Origin: Deltaproteobacteria bacterium
GTDB lineage: Bacteria > Desulfobacterota > Syntrophobacteria > Syntrophobacterales > Syntrophobacteraceae
Assembly (NCBI GenBank): GCA_021777755.1
Contig: JAJYDE010000028.1
Span: forward strand, 1 to 50,859
DNA length: 50,859 nucleotides
Direction: 5' to 3'
Shown here: positions 7,561 through 19,017 of the stretch, one piece after another
How the letters are laid out: every line of letters starts with the position of its first letter
How positions within the stretch are numbered: the first letter of the stretch is position 1
Translations under genes and position numbers: made by a program
Notes under the pieces: model-generated
What the model was told of the DNA's origin: nothing
Seen by the model: only the letters and a program-made list of their open reading frames with translations
Databases searched by the model: none

Positions 7561-8836
7561 AATACGACTTCGGCAACCGTTCAGCGCGTCTACGTTAACG
7601 GCGGCTACTCCGTCACCACGGACGGCGGGGTAACGAAGAATCTTTGCGGGCGGAAAAAGAATCGCCTCCATAATCAACGGGGCCATTTATTATTATCACA
7701 CGGATCTTCTCGGGAGCCTGAATGTTACGCCCGACAGCAACGGCAACCTTGCCGAAACCGTCACATACCACCCTTACGGCCAGACCTTGAGCGACACCGG
7801 AACGGTGAGTCTTCCGTACAAATTCACCGGCCACGAACTCGATTCCGAAACCGGCCTCTATTACTTCGGGGCGAGATATTACGATCCGGCACAGGGGCGG
7901 TTCACCACCCCCGACACCATCGTCCAGTCCCTTACCGATTCGCGCGCGCTCAACCGTTATGCTTACTGCGGGGATAATCCGCTGACTTATACCGATCCGA
8001 CCGGGCACTGTTTCGAGATCCTCATTTACCTGATCAATGGCGCTTGTCTCGGTGCTACGACGGCGGCCATGAGCGGCGGCAACATAGGCCTTGGCGCATT
8101 GACGGGGGCAATTACCGCGGGAGCGTTCCTGGGTGCGGGATCCATTATCAACAGTATGGGGCTTTTGAGCACGGTGGGTGGTCCTTCAATGGGGCAGATC
8201 ATGGGGGCATCCGCCATACACTTCGTAGCCGGGGCGGCCTCGGGCGCCGTTGATGCGGCGATTACCGGCGGCAACGCGGGCACGGGAGCGATCGAATCGG
8301 GAGTTTCGGCCGGGGTTGCCGAAGGTGTCGGAGTAGGGTTGGGCCTGCTTCCGGACGAATCCGGCGGCTGGCTGTCGAACCTGCAGCCTGTTGACAAATT
8401 CATCGCCGGCCTTGGAGTGACGACTACGTTGGGTTCTCTAGCGGGCGGCGTCACCGCGGAGCTTGAGGGCGGCAATTTCGGGCAGGGCATGGCACAAGGC
8501 GTCTGGACCGCAGCTTACGGGTTCATATTCAATTCGACGGTACACGGAATGGCTCTATTCATTCAAAACGGCAGGATTATATATTATGTATCTGGATACA
8601 CATACTTTTTAAGGGGAGATTATCACAAGGCGCTTTTCTACGGGCTTTTTTTGATGCAAATCACTTCTAACCCGGAGGGAGTCCTGATGACCGCCTCCTC
8701 GTATTATTGTCTTGGAAATCGAGAGGCCTTCGACAAGCTCTTCAAGAAACTGGAGGCGGACTCCAGAATAAGCGATAGGCTGCCCTGGATCATTCGGAAC
8801 CTGAAGAAGAAATGCGGTGGGCAGGTAAGGCCGTGA
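7561..8836 (+). pseudogene. Truncated, frameshifted Rhs/YD-repeat core with TPR-like C-terminus
   Basis: From about 7634 the frame reads IFAGGKRIASIING, then YYYHTDLLGS, YHPYG, FTGHELDSETGLYYFGARYY and NPLTYTDPTGH, the classic end of an Rhs core. The preceding fragment (VQRVYVNGGYSVTTDGG, from 7561) is in another frame: two bases appear lost near 7640, and a stop at 7558 precedes it. The thousand or more upstream codons of a full Rhs protein are absent. After DPTGH comes a Gly/Ala-rich segment ending in GGNFGQGMAQGVW, then about 95 residues with a TPR-like pattern (YFLRGDYHKALFYG, YYCLGNREAFDKLF) where a toxin domain would normally sit. An ATG at 7787 could still express a C-terminal fragment. 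Confidence 0.85.
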
Positions 8837-9497
8837 TGGCCAAATACGGAGTCTCGGCTGGGAGCCGCCCGAGCGAGACGCGAACAGATCGGGTATTCCC
8901 ATAATACAAGCGCCTGGATTGTTTCCACCCCGGCGGACATGGAGATCGCGCCCGCTTGTGGCGCCGCGGCCCTTTCGAAAACCATCTTCGCCCATGAGCC
9001 GGGCACGAACCACCTTGCGTCCAAGACACTCTGCCTCGACACGAACAATCCATTCACCATTCAAGCATCCGGGATTCGAGACTTTGATGCTCTAAAATGT
9101 TCAAAAAGGTGATCCGTGGTCTGTGCCGCGGGTTCCCGGTTGTTTGAAAAAATGGATGACGAGATAGGTTGCGAAAAAGGCTCAAAGGTATCAAAATCAG
9201 CCCGTTTTCTCCTGAATTCAGCGAGATGTGAGAAGATTAACAAATTTTTACAAAACTTGTTTTGCCGGGACGATGACCGTGGACTAGGATGACGCATGAA
9301 GCCCCGAGGGGGGGCGGGAATAATTGCCGAAGGTGGGAAATTACCTGCTGATGCCAAGAAATGGAACTGTACTCCGACTTGGGTCGGGGTGATGGTCCGG
9401 CCGCAACGGGCGGCGGCAAGAGGTCTTTTAGCATGCCGCCGGCTAACATAGTGGATTTTCAAAGGTCGAGCCGGACTCTAGCCGAAAAGGTGACCAG
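8837..9497. other. Intergenic region downstream of the Rhs remnant
   Basis: No gene can be supported. The Rhs frame stays open for 91 codons beyond its TGA at 8834-8836, up to a TGA at 9110-9112, which may be decayed C-terminal coding sequence or chance in GC-rich DNA. Minus-strand frames at 8609-9064 and 9061-9462 show no family features. A G-rich 15-mer at 9303-9317 is repeated beyond the far end of the RND operon. The promoter of that operon should lie in the last ~200 bases but no clear consensus was seen. Confidence 0.45.
9303..9317. repeat. G-rich 15-mer, left copy flanking the RND operon
   Basis: CCCGAGGGGGGGCGG occurs here and again at 18701-18715. The preceding bases are also similar (CGCATGAAGC against CGCATTGAAG), so about 25 bases are related. 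Both copies are intergenic and bracket the four-gene efflux operon. Confidence 0.6.
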
Positions 9498-10736
9498 ATG
9501 AGGAATTTAAGGAAAGGGGCCGACGCATGCTCGGGGCCGACCGACGTGCCGTCGGAGCCGATTGCCGGGTCGATGGGGCCGGGCGCAAGGCGTCGGGGTT
9601 GGGCGTTGTGGATTTTCGGGGCCGCCCTTGTGATTTTTGCGAGTGTTTTCATGCTTTCGGGAAAAAGCGCGCAAGGCCGACGCCCGTCTTTTCAAATGAA
9701 TATTCCGGTGGTTGCGGCAACGGCCCAAAAAGGGGATATCCCGGTATACATGACGGGTCTTGGGACGGTTACGGCCTTTTATACGGCCACCTTGCTCTCC
9801 CGGGTAGACGGCCAGGTGTTGCAGGCGCCTTTCAGAGAGGGAGATATCGTCAAAAAAGGGGCGCTTCTCATGCAAATAGACCCGGCGCCTTACGAGGCCT
9901 CGCTGCTCCAGGCGCAGGGGCAACTGGCAAGAGACAAGGCGCTTCTTGCGGAGGCCCAAACGGACTTCGCGCGCTACGAAATACTTTCGAAGCAAGATTC
10001 CATAGCCCGGCAGCAAAGAGACGATCAGCAATTCGTGGTGCGCCAGTATGAGGGGACCGTGAAGCTCGACGAGGGCTTGGTGCTGGGGGCGAAGGTGAAT
10101 CTCGCCTATACGCGCATTACCGCCCCTTTTACCGGGCGAATCGGGCTGCGGTTCGTAGACCCCGGAAACATCGTTCACGCCAGCGATACCAGTGGAATGG
10201 CGGTTATCACCAAGGTGCAGCCCATTACCGTTATTTTTCCTGTTGCGGAAGAAAATGTGCCGGACATCATGAAAAAGCTCGGGGCCAAGAAAAGCCTCCG
10301 AGTCGATGCGCTCGATCGTGCCCAAAATCGACTGATAGCCACGGGGCGCCTTCTTACCGCGGACAATCAGATCGACACGGCAACGGGTACGGTCAGGCTC
10401 AAGGCGATATTCGACAACAAGGACAACGCTCTGTTCCCCAACCAGTTCGTCAATGCCAGGGTGCTGATGGAGACTTTGCGGGGCGTTACGGTTATTCCCG
10501 CGGCGGCCGTACAGCGAAGCCCGGAAGGCACTTTTGTCTACGTGGTGGGAAAGGACGACACTGTTTCAGTGCGCCGAGTCGGGACGGGTCCCTCATGGAA
10601 GGACGTCCAGTCGATCGAAAAGGGGCTTTCTCCCGGTGAAAAAGTGGTCGTGGAGGGGGCCGAAAAGCTAAAGGAAGGAAGCCGGGTCCAGGTTCAAACT
10701 TCCGGCGCGAAGGGAGCCGGGAAGAAGAGCCGATGA
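9498..10736 (+). CDS. mdtA: RND efflux periplasmic adaptor (MdtA-like)
   Basis: A 412-residue membrane fusion protein. A cytoplasmic N-terminal stretch precedes one membrane anchor ([19 protein letters not shown], residues 35-53). The lipoyl and barrel-sandwich halves flank a hairpin of about 100 residues: [20 protein letters not shown] before it, and [17 protein letters not shown] after it. The C-terminal region has the beta-barrel and membrane-proximal domains ([30 protein letters not shown]). It joins the inner-membrane pump to the outer-membrane channel. AGGTGA precedes the ATG. Its last four bases (ATGA) overlap the next gene, showing translational coupling. Substrate specificity cannot be read; drugs and bile-type amphiphiles are usual for the family. 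Confidence 0.93.
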   Translation: MRNLRKGADACSGPTDVPSEPIAGSMGPGARRRGWALWIFGAALVIFASVFMLSGKSAQGRRPSFQMNIPVVAATAQKGDIPVYMTGLGTVTAFYTATLLSRVDGQVLQAPFREGDIVKKGALLMQIDPAPYEASLLQAQGQLARDKALLAEAQTDFARYEILSKQDSIARQQRDDQQFVVRQYEGTVKLDEGLVLGAKVNLAYTRITAPFTGRIGLRFVDPGNIVHASDTSGMAVITKVQPITVIFPVAEENVPDIMKKLGAKKSLRVDALDRAQNRLIATGRLLTADNQIDTATGTVRLKAIFDNKDNALFPNQFVNARVLMETLRGVTVIPAAAVQRSPEGTFVYVVGKDDTVSVRRVGTGPSWKDVQSIEKGLSPGEKVVVEGAEKLKEGSRVQVQTSGAKGAGKKSR

Positions 10737-13700
10737 ATCCCTCGCGCATCTTCATACTTCGGCCGGTGGCGACCACCCTGCTCATGGTGGCCATCCTGCT
10801 GGCGGGGGCGGTTGCCTATTATCAACTGCCTGTTTCCGCACTGCCGCAGGTGGACTATCCCACCATCCAGACCTTGACGTTTTTCCCCGGTGCAAGCCCG
10901 GATGTGATGGCTTCGACGGTGACCGCGCCGCTCGAGCGTCAGTTCGGCCAAATGCCCGGTCTAAAGCAGATGATTTCCAACAGCTCCAGCGGCAGTTCGG
11001 TGATCATACTGCAGTTCAGCCTGGACTTGGGGCTGGACGTGGCCGAGCAGGAAGTGCAGGCGGCGATAAACTCGGCGTCGTCTTTTCTGCCGGCAAACCT
11101 TCCGAACCCTCCGGTCTACAGTAAGGTCAATCCGGCGGATGCGCCGATTTTGACCCTGGCACTTACATCAAAGACCCTGCCTTTGCCAAAGGTGGAGGAT
11201 TTGGCCGATACGCGGCTGGCTCAAAAGATCTCCCAGTTGCCCGGAGTGGGGCTGGTGAGTATAAGCGGGGGGCAGAGGCCGGCGATTCGCATCGGGGTCA
11301 ACCCGGCCGCCCTTTCGGCCTACGGGCTGAGCCTTGAAGACATACGCGAGGCCGTGGCGGCCGCCAACGTCGATATGGCGAAGGGCTCCTTCGACGGTCC
11401 GAGGCAGTCTTCTCTTATAGGCGCGGACGATCAGCTCTTAAGCGCCCCAGACTACCGCCCCATGGTGATCGCCTATCGCAACAACGCCCCGGTGGTGTTG
11501 TCCGATGTGGCCGAGATCACCGACGGGGCTGAAAATGTCAACCAGGCGGCCTGGATGAACACCACCCCGGCGGTGATACTGAACATACAGAGGCAGCCCG
11601 GGGCCAATGTCATCCAGGTGGTGGACAGGATCAAGCGACTGCTGCCAACCCTTCGGAGCACGCTGCCGGCAGGCGTGGCTGTGCGGATTTTGACCGACCG
11701 CACCACAACGATTCGCAGCTCGGTAGGCGACGTTCAGTTCGAACTCGTGCTGGCCGTGGCCCTGGTCATCATGGTGATTTTCCTGTTTTTGCGAAACATT
11801 TCGGCAACCATTATTCCCGGAATCGCCGTTCCTCTTTCGCTGGTCGGCACCTTCGGCGTCATGTACCTTTTGGGGTTCAGCCTCAACAATCTGTCTCTCA
11901 TGGCTCTTACGATCTCAACGGGGTTCGTTGTCGATGACGCGATCGTCATGATCGAAAACGTCTCGCGCTTCATCGAACAGGGGGATTCCCCCGTTGAGGC
12001 GGCGTTAAAAGGCTCCTCGCAGATCGCCTTTACAATCATGTCGCTGACGATTTCGCTCATTGCCGTACTGATCCCGCTGTTTTTCATGGGCGACGTTGTG
12101 GGAAGGCTGTTCCGGGAGTTCGCGGCAACTCTTGGCGTTACGATCCTCATATCGGCCGTCGTTTCGCTGACGCTGACCCCGATGATGTGCGCGCGGCTTT
12201 TGCGGTACACGCCCGAGGAGGAACAGGGCAGGTTTTACAGGAAATCCCAGGTAGTGTGGGAAAGGCTCATAAGCTTCTACGCAAAGACCCTCGACCGGGT
12301 GCTCGACCATCAAAGGGCGACCCTTGTGGTGGCGGGGGCAACACTGGTCGTGACGGTCTTTTTGTACATCATCGTGCCCAAGGGGTTTTTCCCCGTGCAG
12401 GATACCGGCGTCATACTGGGCATCTCGGAGGCTCCCCAGTCGATATCCTTTCCGGCCATGGCCGAACGGGAACAGGCCCTTGCGCGGATAATTCTGAAGG
12501 ATCCGGCGGTCCAAAGCCTGTCCACATTCATCGGAATAGACGGCACGAACATCACTTTAAACTCGGGCAGAATGCTTATCAATCTGAAGCCGTTAAAAGA
12601 GCGCCGCATGAGTGCAAGCGCGGTAATCCGGCGGCTTCAAAAGGAAGTCTCCAAACTGGGCACCATTACACTCTACATGCAGCCGGTGCAGGATCTGACG
12701 GTGGAAGACCACGTGAGCCGCACCGAGTTTCAGTACACCCTGGAAGACCCCGATATAGGGGAGTTGAACAAGTGGACGCCCGAGTTTGTGGAGGCTCTGA
12801 GTAAATCTTCCGTGTTAAGCGATGTGAGCAGCGATTTGCAGGACCGGGGGGTGGAGGCGCGCCTATCGATCGATCGGGCCACCGCCTCGCGCTACGGAAT
12901 CACCCCGCAGTTGCTGGACAATACGCTTTACGACGCCTTCGGGCAGAGGCAGATATCGACCATTTTCACCCAGTTGAACCAGTATCGGGTGATTTTGGAG
13001 GTAAGAAATCCATTCAAACAAAACCCGAACGATCTGCGGGACATCTACCTGCCGGCGCAGACAGGCTCGAATTCAACTTCGGCGGTGGCAAACCCCGTTT
13101 CACCCGTTCCCGCAACCCTTGGCCCGGTAACGCCCATAGCCTCCACGACCAAACCGGTCGCTTCCGCCGCCTCATCGGCGGTAGCTGCGCCGAGCGCGGT
13201 TACAACCAACTCGACCACGAGCGGTGTAATTACCGGCGGCGCGGAGGGACAAGTGCCGCTAAGCGCGGTGACACGCCTTTCCATGACCACCGCTCCGCTT
13301 ATGATCGGACACCTTGGGCAGTTTCCCTCGGCAACCGTTTCTTTCAATTTGGCCAGGGGAGCTTCACTCGGTCAGGCTACCGACGCCATCGAGGCGGCCG
13401 CGGCAAGGCTTGGCATGCCCAAAAGCATCCAGACGAGCTTCCAGGGGACGGCCCGGGCATTCCGGTTGGCCCTGGCAAATGAGCCCATCCTTTTGCTGGC
13501 GGCACTCATAACGGTTTATATCGTGCTGGGCGTTTTGTACGAAAGCTACATACACCCGCTGACGATTCTTTCGACTCTGCCCTCGGCGGGGATAGGGGCA
13601 ATTCTGGCACTTCTGCTCTTCCACTTGGAATTCAGCGTGATAGCGCTCATAGGTCTAATCCTGCTCATAGGCATCGTCAAGAAAAACGGCATCATGATCG

Positions 13701-14026
13701 TGGACTTCGCCCTGGAGGCGGAGCGAAAAGAGGGCAAGTCGCCCAGGGAGGCCATCTATCAGGCCAGTCTGCTCAGGTTTAGACCCATCATGATGACCAC
13801 CATGGCGGCGATCCTGGGGGCTCTGCCCCTGGCGACGGGGAGCGGCATGGGGTCCGAATTGCGCCGGCCCCTGGGAATTGCCATCGTCGGGGGTCTGATC
13901 ATCAGCCAGATCCTCACACTCTACACCACTCCGGTCATTTATCTGTGGTTCGACCGGCTGGGTGGAAGAGTGCGCGGGCTTGGTTCCCGAAACCGCGAAG
14001 GCGACAGCGGGAAGGGTTCGTTATGA
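10733..14026 (+). CDS. mdtB: RND efflux inner-membrane pump, MdtB-like, with a low-complexity insertion
   Basis: A 1097-residue HAE1-type RND transporter. It begins [19 protein letters not shown] (TM1), followed by the periplasmic porter domain, and has the TM4 proton-relay motif [17 protein letters not shown]. The second half repeats the fold ([33 protein letters not shown]). Family members are about 1040 residues; the excess is explained by a Ser/Thr/Ala/Pro/Val-rich insertion at roughly residues 774-841, within the second periplasmic loop before [11 protein letters not shown]. It probably forms a heteromeric pump with the next gene, as MdtB and MdtC do, and starts within the adaptor stop codon. 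Confidence 0.94.
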   Translation: MNPSRIFILRPVATTLLMVAILLAGAVAYYQLPVSALPQVDYPTIQTLTFFPGASPDVMASTVTAPLERQFGQMPGLKQMISNSSSGSSVIILQFSLDLGLDVAEQEVQAAINSASSFLPANLPNPPVYSKVNPADAPILTLALTSKTLPLPKVEDLADTRLAQKISQLPGVGLVSISGGQRPAIRIGVNPAALSAYGLSLEDIREAVAAANVDMAKGSFDGPRQSSLIGADDQLLSAPDYRPMVIAYRNNAPVVLSDVAEITDGAENVNQAAWMNTTPAVILNIQRQPGANVIQVVDRIKRLLPTLRSTLPAGVAVRILTDRTTTIRSSVGDVQFELVLAVALVIMVIFLFLRNISATIIPGIAVPLSLVGTFGVMYLLGFSLNNLSLMALTISTGFVVDDAIVMIENVSRFIEQGDSPVEAALKGSSQIAFTIMSLTISLIAVLIPLFFMGDVVGRLFREFAATLGVTILISAVVSLTLTPMMCARLLRYTPEEEQGRFYRKSQVVWERLISFYAKTLDRVLDHQRATLVVAGATLVVTVFLYIIVPKGFFPVQDTGVILGISEAPQSISFPAMAEREQALARIILKDPAVQSLSTFIGIDGTNITLNSGRMLINLKPLKERRMSASAVIRRLQKEVSKLGTITLYMQPVQDLTVEDHVSRTEFQYTLEDPDIGELNKWTPEFVEALSKSSVLSDVSSDLQDRGVEARLSIDRATASRYGITPQLLDNTLYDAFGQRQISTIFTQLNQYRVILEVRNPFKQNPNDLRDIYLPAQTGSNSTSAVANPVSPVPATLGPVTPIASTTKPVASAASSAVAAPSAVTTNSTTSGVITGGAEGQVPLSAVTRLSMTTAPLMIGHLGQFPSATVSFNLARGASLGQATDAIEAAAARLGMPKSIQTSFQGTARAFRLALANEPILLLAALITVYIVLGVLYESYIHPLTILSTLPSAGIGAILALLLFHLEFSVIALIGLILLIGIVKKNGIMIVDFALEAERKEGKSPREAIYQASLLRFRPIMMTTMAAILGALPLATGSGMGSELRRPLGIAIVGGLIISQILTLYTTPVIYLWFDRLGGRVRGLGSRNREGDSGKGSL

Positions 14027-17000
14027 ACTTTTCCGAGATCTTCATAAAGCGCCCCGTGGCGACAACCCTTTTGACATTGGGGATGACGCTGGCCGGGGTG
14101 CTCGCCTTTTATCGCATGCCGGTGGCTCCGCTGCCCCAGATCGATTTTCCGACGATAAGCGTTGGCGCCTCCCTGCCCGGAGCCGATCCCGAGACCATGG
14201 CGACCTCGGTGGCCGCGCCCCTGGAGCGGCAACTCGGCCATATCGCCGGGGTAACGGAGATGACTTCCACTAGCACCTTGGGCGGTACGGGCATCGTGCT
14301 TCAATTCGACCTGGACCGTAATATCGACGGAGCGGCGCGCGATGTGCAGGCGGCGATAAACGCCGCGCGCAGTTACCTGCCCTCGAATTTGCCCATGAAC
14401 CCCTTTTACCGGAAAGTAAATCCCGCCGACGCTCCGATCCTCATCCTCGCTCTTACCTCCAAGATGGTGAGCAAGGAGCGAATGTATGACACGGCTTCGA
14501 CCATCCTGGCGCAAAAGCTCTCGCAGGTAAACGGGGTGGGGCAGGTCTTTGTCGGAGGGGGTGCGCTGCCCGCGGTTCGGGTGGAGCTTAATCCGGGATC
14601 GGTCGACAAGTACGGGCTGGGGCTAAATGACATATCCTCGGCCATTCAGCGCCAAAGCCTGTTTCAGCCCGAGGGGCAATTGGAAAACGGCTCGCAGACC
14701 ATCGAAATCGTGGCCAACGACCAGCTCCACACGGCCGCGGAATACCGCAAGGTGATTGTGAAATATCAAAACGGGGCCCCGGTGCGCCTTAGCGACCTGG
14801 GGACCGTGGAGGACTCGGTCCAGGATTTGCGGACCGGGGGCGGGGTAAACGGTAAGCCAGCCATCATGCTCGTCATCTTCCGCTCGCCGGGGGCCAATAT
14901 CATAAGGACTGTCGACCGGGTACGGGAAATGATGCCGCAACTGTCCGCCCTGGTACCGGGAAGTGTGGAGCTTTCCGTGGTTCTCGATCGCAGCCCCCCG
15001 ATTCGCGGCTCTTTGCAGCATGTCGAGCACACACTGGTCGTTTCGGCCATACTTGTGGTTCTGGTGGTGTTCGCCTTTCTTCGAAACGTGCGGAGTACGC
15101 TCATTCCGGCGGTCGCCGTTCCGGTTTCGCTCATAAGCACCTTCGGGGTCATGTACCTTGCGGGCTACAGTCTCGACAACCTCTCTCTCATGGCGCTCAC
15201 CATCGCCACGGGTTTCGTGGTGGACGACGCCATCGTGGTGCTGGAAAACATCACGCGTTACATGGAGCAGGGGCAGTCGGCGCTGGAGGCGGCCCTAAGG
15301 GGAGCAAAAGAAATCACCTTCACGGTGTTGTCGATGAGCGTCTCCCTGGTGGCGGTCTTCATCCCCATTTTGCTGATGGGGGGAATGGTGGGCCGGCTTT
15401 TCCGCGAATTCGCCGTGACCCTTTCCGTGGCGATTGTGATCTCTCTTCTGGTATCGCTTTCCACCACCCCGATGATGTGCGCGGCAATCCTTCGAAAGGA
15501 GGAGCCACGATCTCACGGACCGGTCTACAGGGCTTCCGAATGGGTGTACGAGCATTTGCGGATGGGCTACGAGGCCGGTCTTCGCTGGGCGCTGCGCCAT
15601 AGCCTGATCATGGTTGTGATTACGGTACTTACGCTCGGGGGAAATGTCGCCCTTTTTGCCTTCATCCCCAAAGGGTTCATCCCGGATCAGGACACGGGGC
15701 GCATTTTCGGGGGCATGCAGGCTTCCCAGGACATCTCTTTTCAGAGTATGAACAAAAAGCTGACCAAGGCCATGGACATCATAGGCAAAGACCATGATGT
15801 GGCCGACGTTGTGGGTTTTACCGGAGGAGGAGGCTTCGGGGCGAGCACGACGAACTCGGCTCGAATGTTCATTGCGCTAAAGCCTTTTTCAGAGCGCAAG
15901 GCCACGGTCATGGCCGTTATCGGACGGCTGCGCAAGAAACTGGCCCGGGTCGCGGGGGCTCCCACCTTTTTGCAACCGGTCCAGGACCTGCGGGTGGGCG
16001 GGCATTTGAGCAATGCCGAATATCAATACACCCTTAGAGACGAAAACCTGGCCGAGTTGAACGCATGGGCGCCGCGCGTTGTGGCCGTGGCTTCCAGGCT
16101 GCCCCAGTTGCGGGACGTAAACAGCGATCAGCAGGACATGGGGCGGCAGACCTTCGTCGATATCGACCGAACGAGCGCGGCGCGTCTGGGCATTTCGACC
16201 CGCCTTATCGACAATACTCTCTACGGGGCTTTCGGCCAGTCCATGGTCGGGATCAATTACACCGCCTTGAACCAGTATTACGTGGTAATGGAGCTGGCCC
16301 CGCCCTACCTGCAGCGGCCCGACACCCTGAAGAGCCTTTACGTGCGCTCGTCAACGGGCGATGAGGTGCCTCTTGGCGCCTTTGCCCGATTCATCCCCAA
16401 GGCCACGCCCCTGGAGGTTAACCACGCGGGTCAGTTCCCGGCGATCACGATTTCCTTCAACCTCGCCCCGGGCGTCGCCCTGGGAGATGCCGAGAACGCC
16501 ATTGAAGCGGCGACCCAAAAAATGAGAATGCCGGGAACCGTCCACGGAAGTTTCCTTGGCAGCGCGCAGGCTTTCCAGGCCTCCCTGGCAAACGAACCCG
16601 TATTGATACTGGCCGCGCTCATTTCGGTCTATATCGTGCTCGGAATTCTTTACGAAAGCTACGTGCACCCGGTGACGATACTGTCGACCCTTCCGTCGGC
16701 GGGCGTAGGGGCTCTGGTGGCGCTTCTCCTGTGCCGCATGGATCTCAGCCTGATAGCCGTTGTTGGAATCATCCTGCTGATCGGTCTGGTGAAGAAAAAC
16801 GGTATTATGATAGTCGATTTCGCCCTGGAGGCCGAGCGAAGGGAAGGACTCGGCCCGGAGCAGGCCATTTTTGAAGCCTCCTTGCTGCGGTTTCGGCCGA
16901 TCATGATGACCACGATGGCCGCTCTTCTCGGGGCACTGCCGCTGGCGCTGGGCTCGGGGGTGGGCTACGAACTGCGCCGTCCCCTGGGGATATCGATCGT

Positions 17001-17142
17001 GGGCGGGCTGATTTTCAGCCAGATGTTGACCTTGTTCACCACTCCCGTAATCTACCTGTACATGGACCGCCTGCGAGTTTTTCTGCTGAGCATGCGGGGC
17101 AAAGGCCGCAAAGATGGAAAACTTGAAACTGCCGGGATTTGA
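14023..17142 (+). CDS. mdtC: RND efflux inner-membrane pump, MdtC-like
   Basis: A 1039-residue HAE1-type RND transporter beginning [19 protein letters not shown]. The start at 14023 is preferred because GGGAAGGG precedes it and its ATGA overlaps the stop of mdtB; an upstream in-frame ATG at 13945 would add 26 residues that the family lacks. TM4 carries [19 protein letters not shown] with the proton-relay aspartates, and the second half has [18 protein letters not shown]. Unlike its partner it has no insertion: the corresponding region is compact ([14 protein letters not shown]). Its drug-binding pocket probably pairs with MdtB in a mixed trimer. Confidence 0.94.
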   Translation: MNFSEIFIKRPVATTLLTLGMTLAGVLAFYRMPVAPLPQIDFPTISVGASLPGADPETMATSVAAPLERQLGHIAGVTEMTSTSTLGGTGIVLQFDLDRNIDGAARDVQAAINAARSYLPSNLPMNPFYRKVNPADAPILILALTSKMVSKERMYDTASTILAQKLSQVNGVGQVFVGGGALPAVRVELNPGSVDKYGLGLNDISSAIQRQSLFQPEGQLENGSQTIEIVANDQLHTAAEYRKVIVKYQNGAPVRLSDLGTVEDSVQDLRTGGGVNGKPAIMLVIFRSPGANIIRTVDRVREMMPQLSALVPGSVELSVVLDRSPPIRGSLQHVEHTLVVSAILVVLVVFAFLRNVRSTLIPAVAVPVSLISTFGVMYLAGYSLDNLSLMALTIATGFVVDDAIVVLENITRYMEQGQSALEAALRGAKEITFTVLSMSVSLVAVFIPILLMGGMVGRLFREFAVTLSVAIVISLLVSLSTTPMMCAAILRKEEPRSHGPVYRASEWVYEHLRMGYEAGLRWALRHSLIMVVITVLTLGGNVALFAFIPKGFIPDQDTGRIFGGMQASQDISFQSMNKKLTKAMDIIGKDHDVADVVGFTGGGGFGASTTNSARMFIALKPFSERKATVMAVIGRLRKKLARVAGAPTFLQPVQDLRVGGHLSNAEYQYTLRDENLAELNAWAPRVVAVASRLPQLRDVNSDQQDMGRQTFVDIDRTSAARLGISTRLIDNTLYGAFGQSMVGINYTALNQYYVVMELAPPYLQRPDTLKSLYVRSSTGDEVPLGAFARFIPKATPLEVNHAGQFPAITISFNLAPGVALGDAENAIEAATQKMRMPGTVHGSFLGSAQAFQASLANEPVLILAALISVYIVLGILYESYVHPVTILSTLPSAGVGALVALLLCRMDLSLIAVVGIILLIGLVKKNGIMIVDFALEAERREGLGPEQAIFEASLLRFRPIMMTTMAALLGALPLALGSGVGYELRRPLGISIVGGLIFSQMLTLFTTPVIYLYMDRLRVFLLSMRGKGRKDGKLETAGI

Positions 17143-18640
17143 GCCCCCGGGAAAATGGGGTAAGGCCGCAAGGACAGGCAGAGGGCTAAGAGCTGTACTG
17201 AGGAGTGCGGGTTTAGGCTTCCTGCTGGTTGCCCTCGGGTCCTGCACGGTTGGCCCCGACTATGTGCGGCCCAAGACCGAGGTTCCCGCCACGTACAAGG
17301 AAATAAAGGGGTGGAAGAAGGCGCGGCCCCGGGACGAGATCTCGCGGGGCAGGTGGTGGAAAATCTTTGGCGATCCCCGGTTGGACTCGCTCGAAGAGCA
17401 GGTGAGCATCACCAATCAAAACCTTGCCGCGGCCGCGGCTCAGTACAAAGAGGCCCTGGCCGCGGTAAGCGTCGCCCGGTCCGGGTTTTTTCCGGTCGTC
17501 TCGGCGGGAAGCTCCGCCGGCCAGACGCTAATGACGGGCGGTTTTTCGAGCAGCGGCTCCTCTGTTGGCGGTCCGCAGGCCACCTCGGGGGGCGCGGTCT
17601 CCGATTTTCGGCTCTCGGGCGATGTGGCCTGGGAACTCGACTTGTGGGGCAAGGTCCGCAGGATGGTCGAGGCGAGCAAGGCGGGCGCGCAGGCGAGTGC
17701 GGCCGAGCTGGAAGGCGTTCGCCTGGCCGCCACCGCACAGCTTGCACAGGATTATTTCCAGCTTCGGGCCGAGGATTCCCAGCAGCGGATCCTGCACATG
17801 ACCGTTGAGGCTTACAGGCAATTTCTAAGGCTTACGAAAAACAGGTATGGCGCGGGTGTGGCATCCCGGGCCGACGTGCTCCAGGCTGAGACCCAACTGA
17901 AGACCGCCCGTGCCCAGGAGATCGACATCGGGGTGGCCCGCGCACAGTTCGAGCACGCCATAGCGCTGCTCATGGGCAAGGCCCCTTCGGAGGTGAGCAT
18001 TCCCGCTTCTCCCCTGGACTTGCGGCCTCCGAGCGTGCCGGCGGGGTTACCCTCCGAGCTTCTGGAGCGAAGGCCCGATATCGCCTCGGCCGAGCGCCTG
18101 GCGGCGGAGGCCAACGCGCAGATAGGGGTGGCCATAGCGGCCTTTTACCCCACGGTGACCCTCAGCGCGTCGGGTGGATTCGAGGCGGCCAACGCCGCCC
18201 AGTGGCTGGCCTGGCCGGCGCGGTTCTGGTCGCTTGGTCCCGGCCAGCTGTCCCAGACCATCTTTGAAGGCGGACTGAGGCGCGCGGAAACCGAACAGGC
18301 CAGGGCGGTCTATGAGGCCGACGTTGCGGCCTACCGCCAGACGGTGCTGAGCGCTTTTCAACAGGTCGAGGACAGCCTGGCCGCCCTTCGCATCCTGGAA
18401 CAGGAGGCGCTGGTGCAGGGCGAAGCGGTTGAGGCGGCCCAAAAATCCGTCGTTGTGGAAACCAACCAGTACAAGGCCGGGATGGTGAGCGCTCTGGATG
18501 TGATCACTACGCAAACGATCGCTCTTGCCAACGAACTCAGCGCAGCCAAAATCCTTGGCAACCGGATGGTCGATGATGTGCTTCTCATCCAGGCCCTGGG
18601 CGGAGGCTGGGTGGCCGAGGCGCCCCGTCCCCGGCCGTAG
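17114..18640 (+). CDS. Outer-membrane efflux lipoprotein, NodT/OprM family
   Basis: A 508-residue TolC-like outer-membrane factor. The N-terminus is long, with a hydrophobic stretch and lipobox LGSC placing the lipidated Cys at residue 44, followed by TVGPDYVRP, the family signature. Two outer-membrane-efflux repeats follow, with GDVAWELDLWGKVRR and LPSELLERRPDIASAE as typical landmarks. It forms the exit duct for the MdtABC pump. Its ATG lies inside the end of mdtC (29-base overlap) without a strong ribosome binding site, so coupling to mdtC is likely. The 43 residues before the lipobox Cys are longer than a usual lipoprotein signal; a downstream start cannot be excluded. Confidence 0.92.
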   Translation: MENLKLPGFEPPGKWGKAARTGRGLRAVLRSAGLGFLLVALGSCTVGPDYVRPKTEVPATYKEIKGWKKARPRDEISRGRWWKIFGDPRLDSLEEQVSITNQNLAAAAAQYKEALAAVSVARSGFFPVVSAGSSAGQTLMTGGFSSSGSSVGGPQATSGGAVSDFRLSGDVAWELDLWGKVRRMVEASKAGAQASAAELEGVRLAATAQLAQDYFQLRAEDSQQRILHMTVEAYRQFLRLTKNRYGAGVASRADVLQAETQLKTARAQEIDIGVARAQFEHAIALLMGKAPSEVSIPASPLDLRPPSVPAGLPSELLERRPDIASAERLAAEANAQIGVAIAAFYPTVTLSASGGFEAANAAQWLAWPARFWSLGPGQLSQTIFEGGLRRAETEQARAVYEADVAAYRQTVLSAFQQVEDSLAALRILEQEALVQGEAVEAAQKSVVVETNQYKAGMVSALDVITTQTIALANELSAAKILGNRMVDDVLLIQALGGGWVAEAPRPRP

Positions 18641-18700
18641 CCGCGTTTTAGTCCATTTCCTCGAGTTTTCAGCCGGATAATTGAAAACCACGCATTGAAG

Positions 18701-18715
18701 CCCGAGGGGGGGCGG
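18701..18715. repeat. G-rich 15-mer, right copy flanking the RND operon
   Basis: Second copy of CCCGAGGGGGGGCGG (first at 9303-9317), just upstream of the operon terminator hairpin. The 5' flank is again related. No terminal inverted repeat or transposase accompanies either copy. Confidence 0.6.
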
Positions 18716-18724
18716 TTGCCTCCT

Positions 18725-18766
18725 TTCGGGCGCAAGCGGCCCGACAGGGCCCGAAGCCATTTTTTT
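18725..18766 (+). terminator. Rho-independent terminator of the RND operon
   Basis: TTCGGGC (18725-18731) pairs with GCCCGAA (18749-18755), followed after GCCA by a seven-T run (18760-18766). It lies 85 bases after the outer-membrane factor stop codon, as expected for the end of the efflux transcript. The rest of 18767-19017 shows no gene. Confidence 0.65.
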
Positions 18767-19017
18767 GCGAACTTACCGGGCGTTAATGATTAACGGGGAT
18801 TGACTAAAATGCTGTAAAAGTAATAGAGATATCGCAGTGGAAGAGAGCCGAGAATGCCGGTAGTCGGCGCGGCGAGCAAAAAACATCGGGGCCCGAATTC
18901 GTGGGTGGAGAAGGGTGGCGTGGAACCGGCCATGTTTTTCGGGTGGTGCGATGGTGTAAGGTCCCGTGGGCAAAATCGTCTGAACCGCGAGCTTTCCTCA
19001 ATTGCAGAAGGTGTTTT

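Noticed and set aside
9061-9462. Minus-strand 133-codon frame upstream of the RND operon
   Set aside because: No ribosome binding site, no recognisable domain and biased composition.
16351-17247. Minus-strand 298-codon frame
   Set aside because: Antisense to the MdtC-like pump; no family features.
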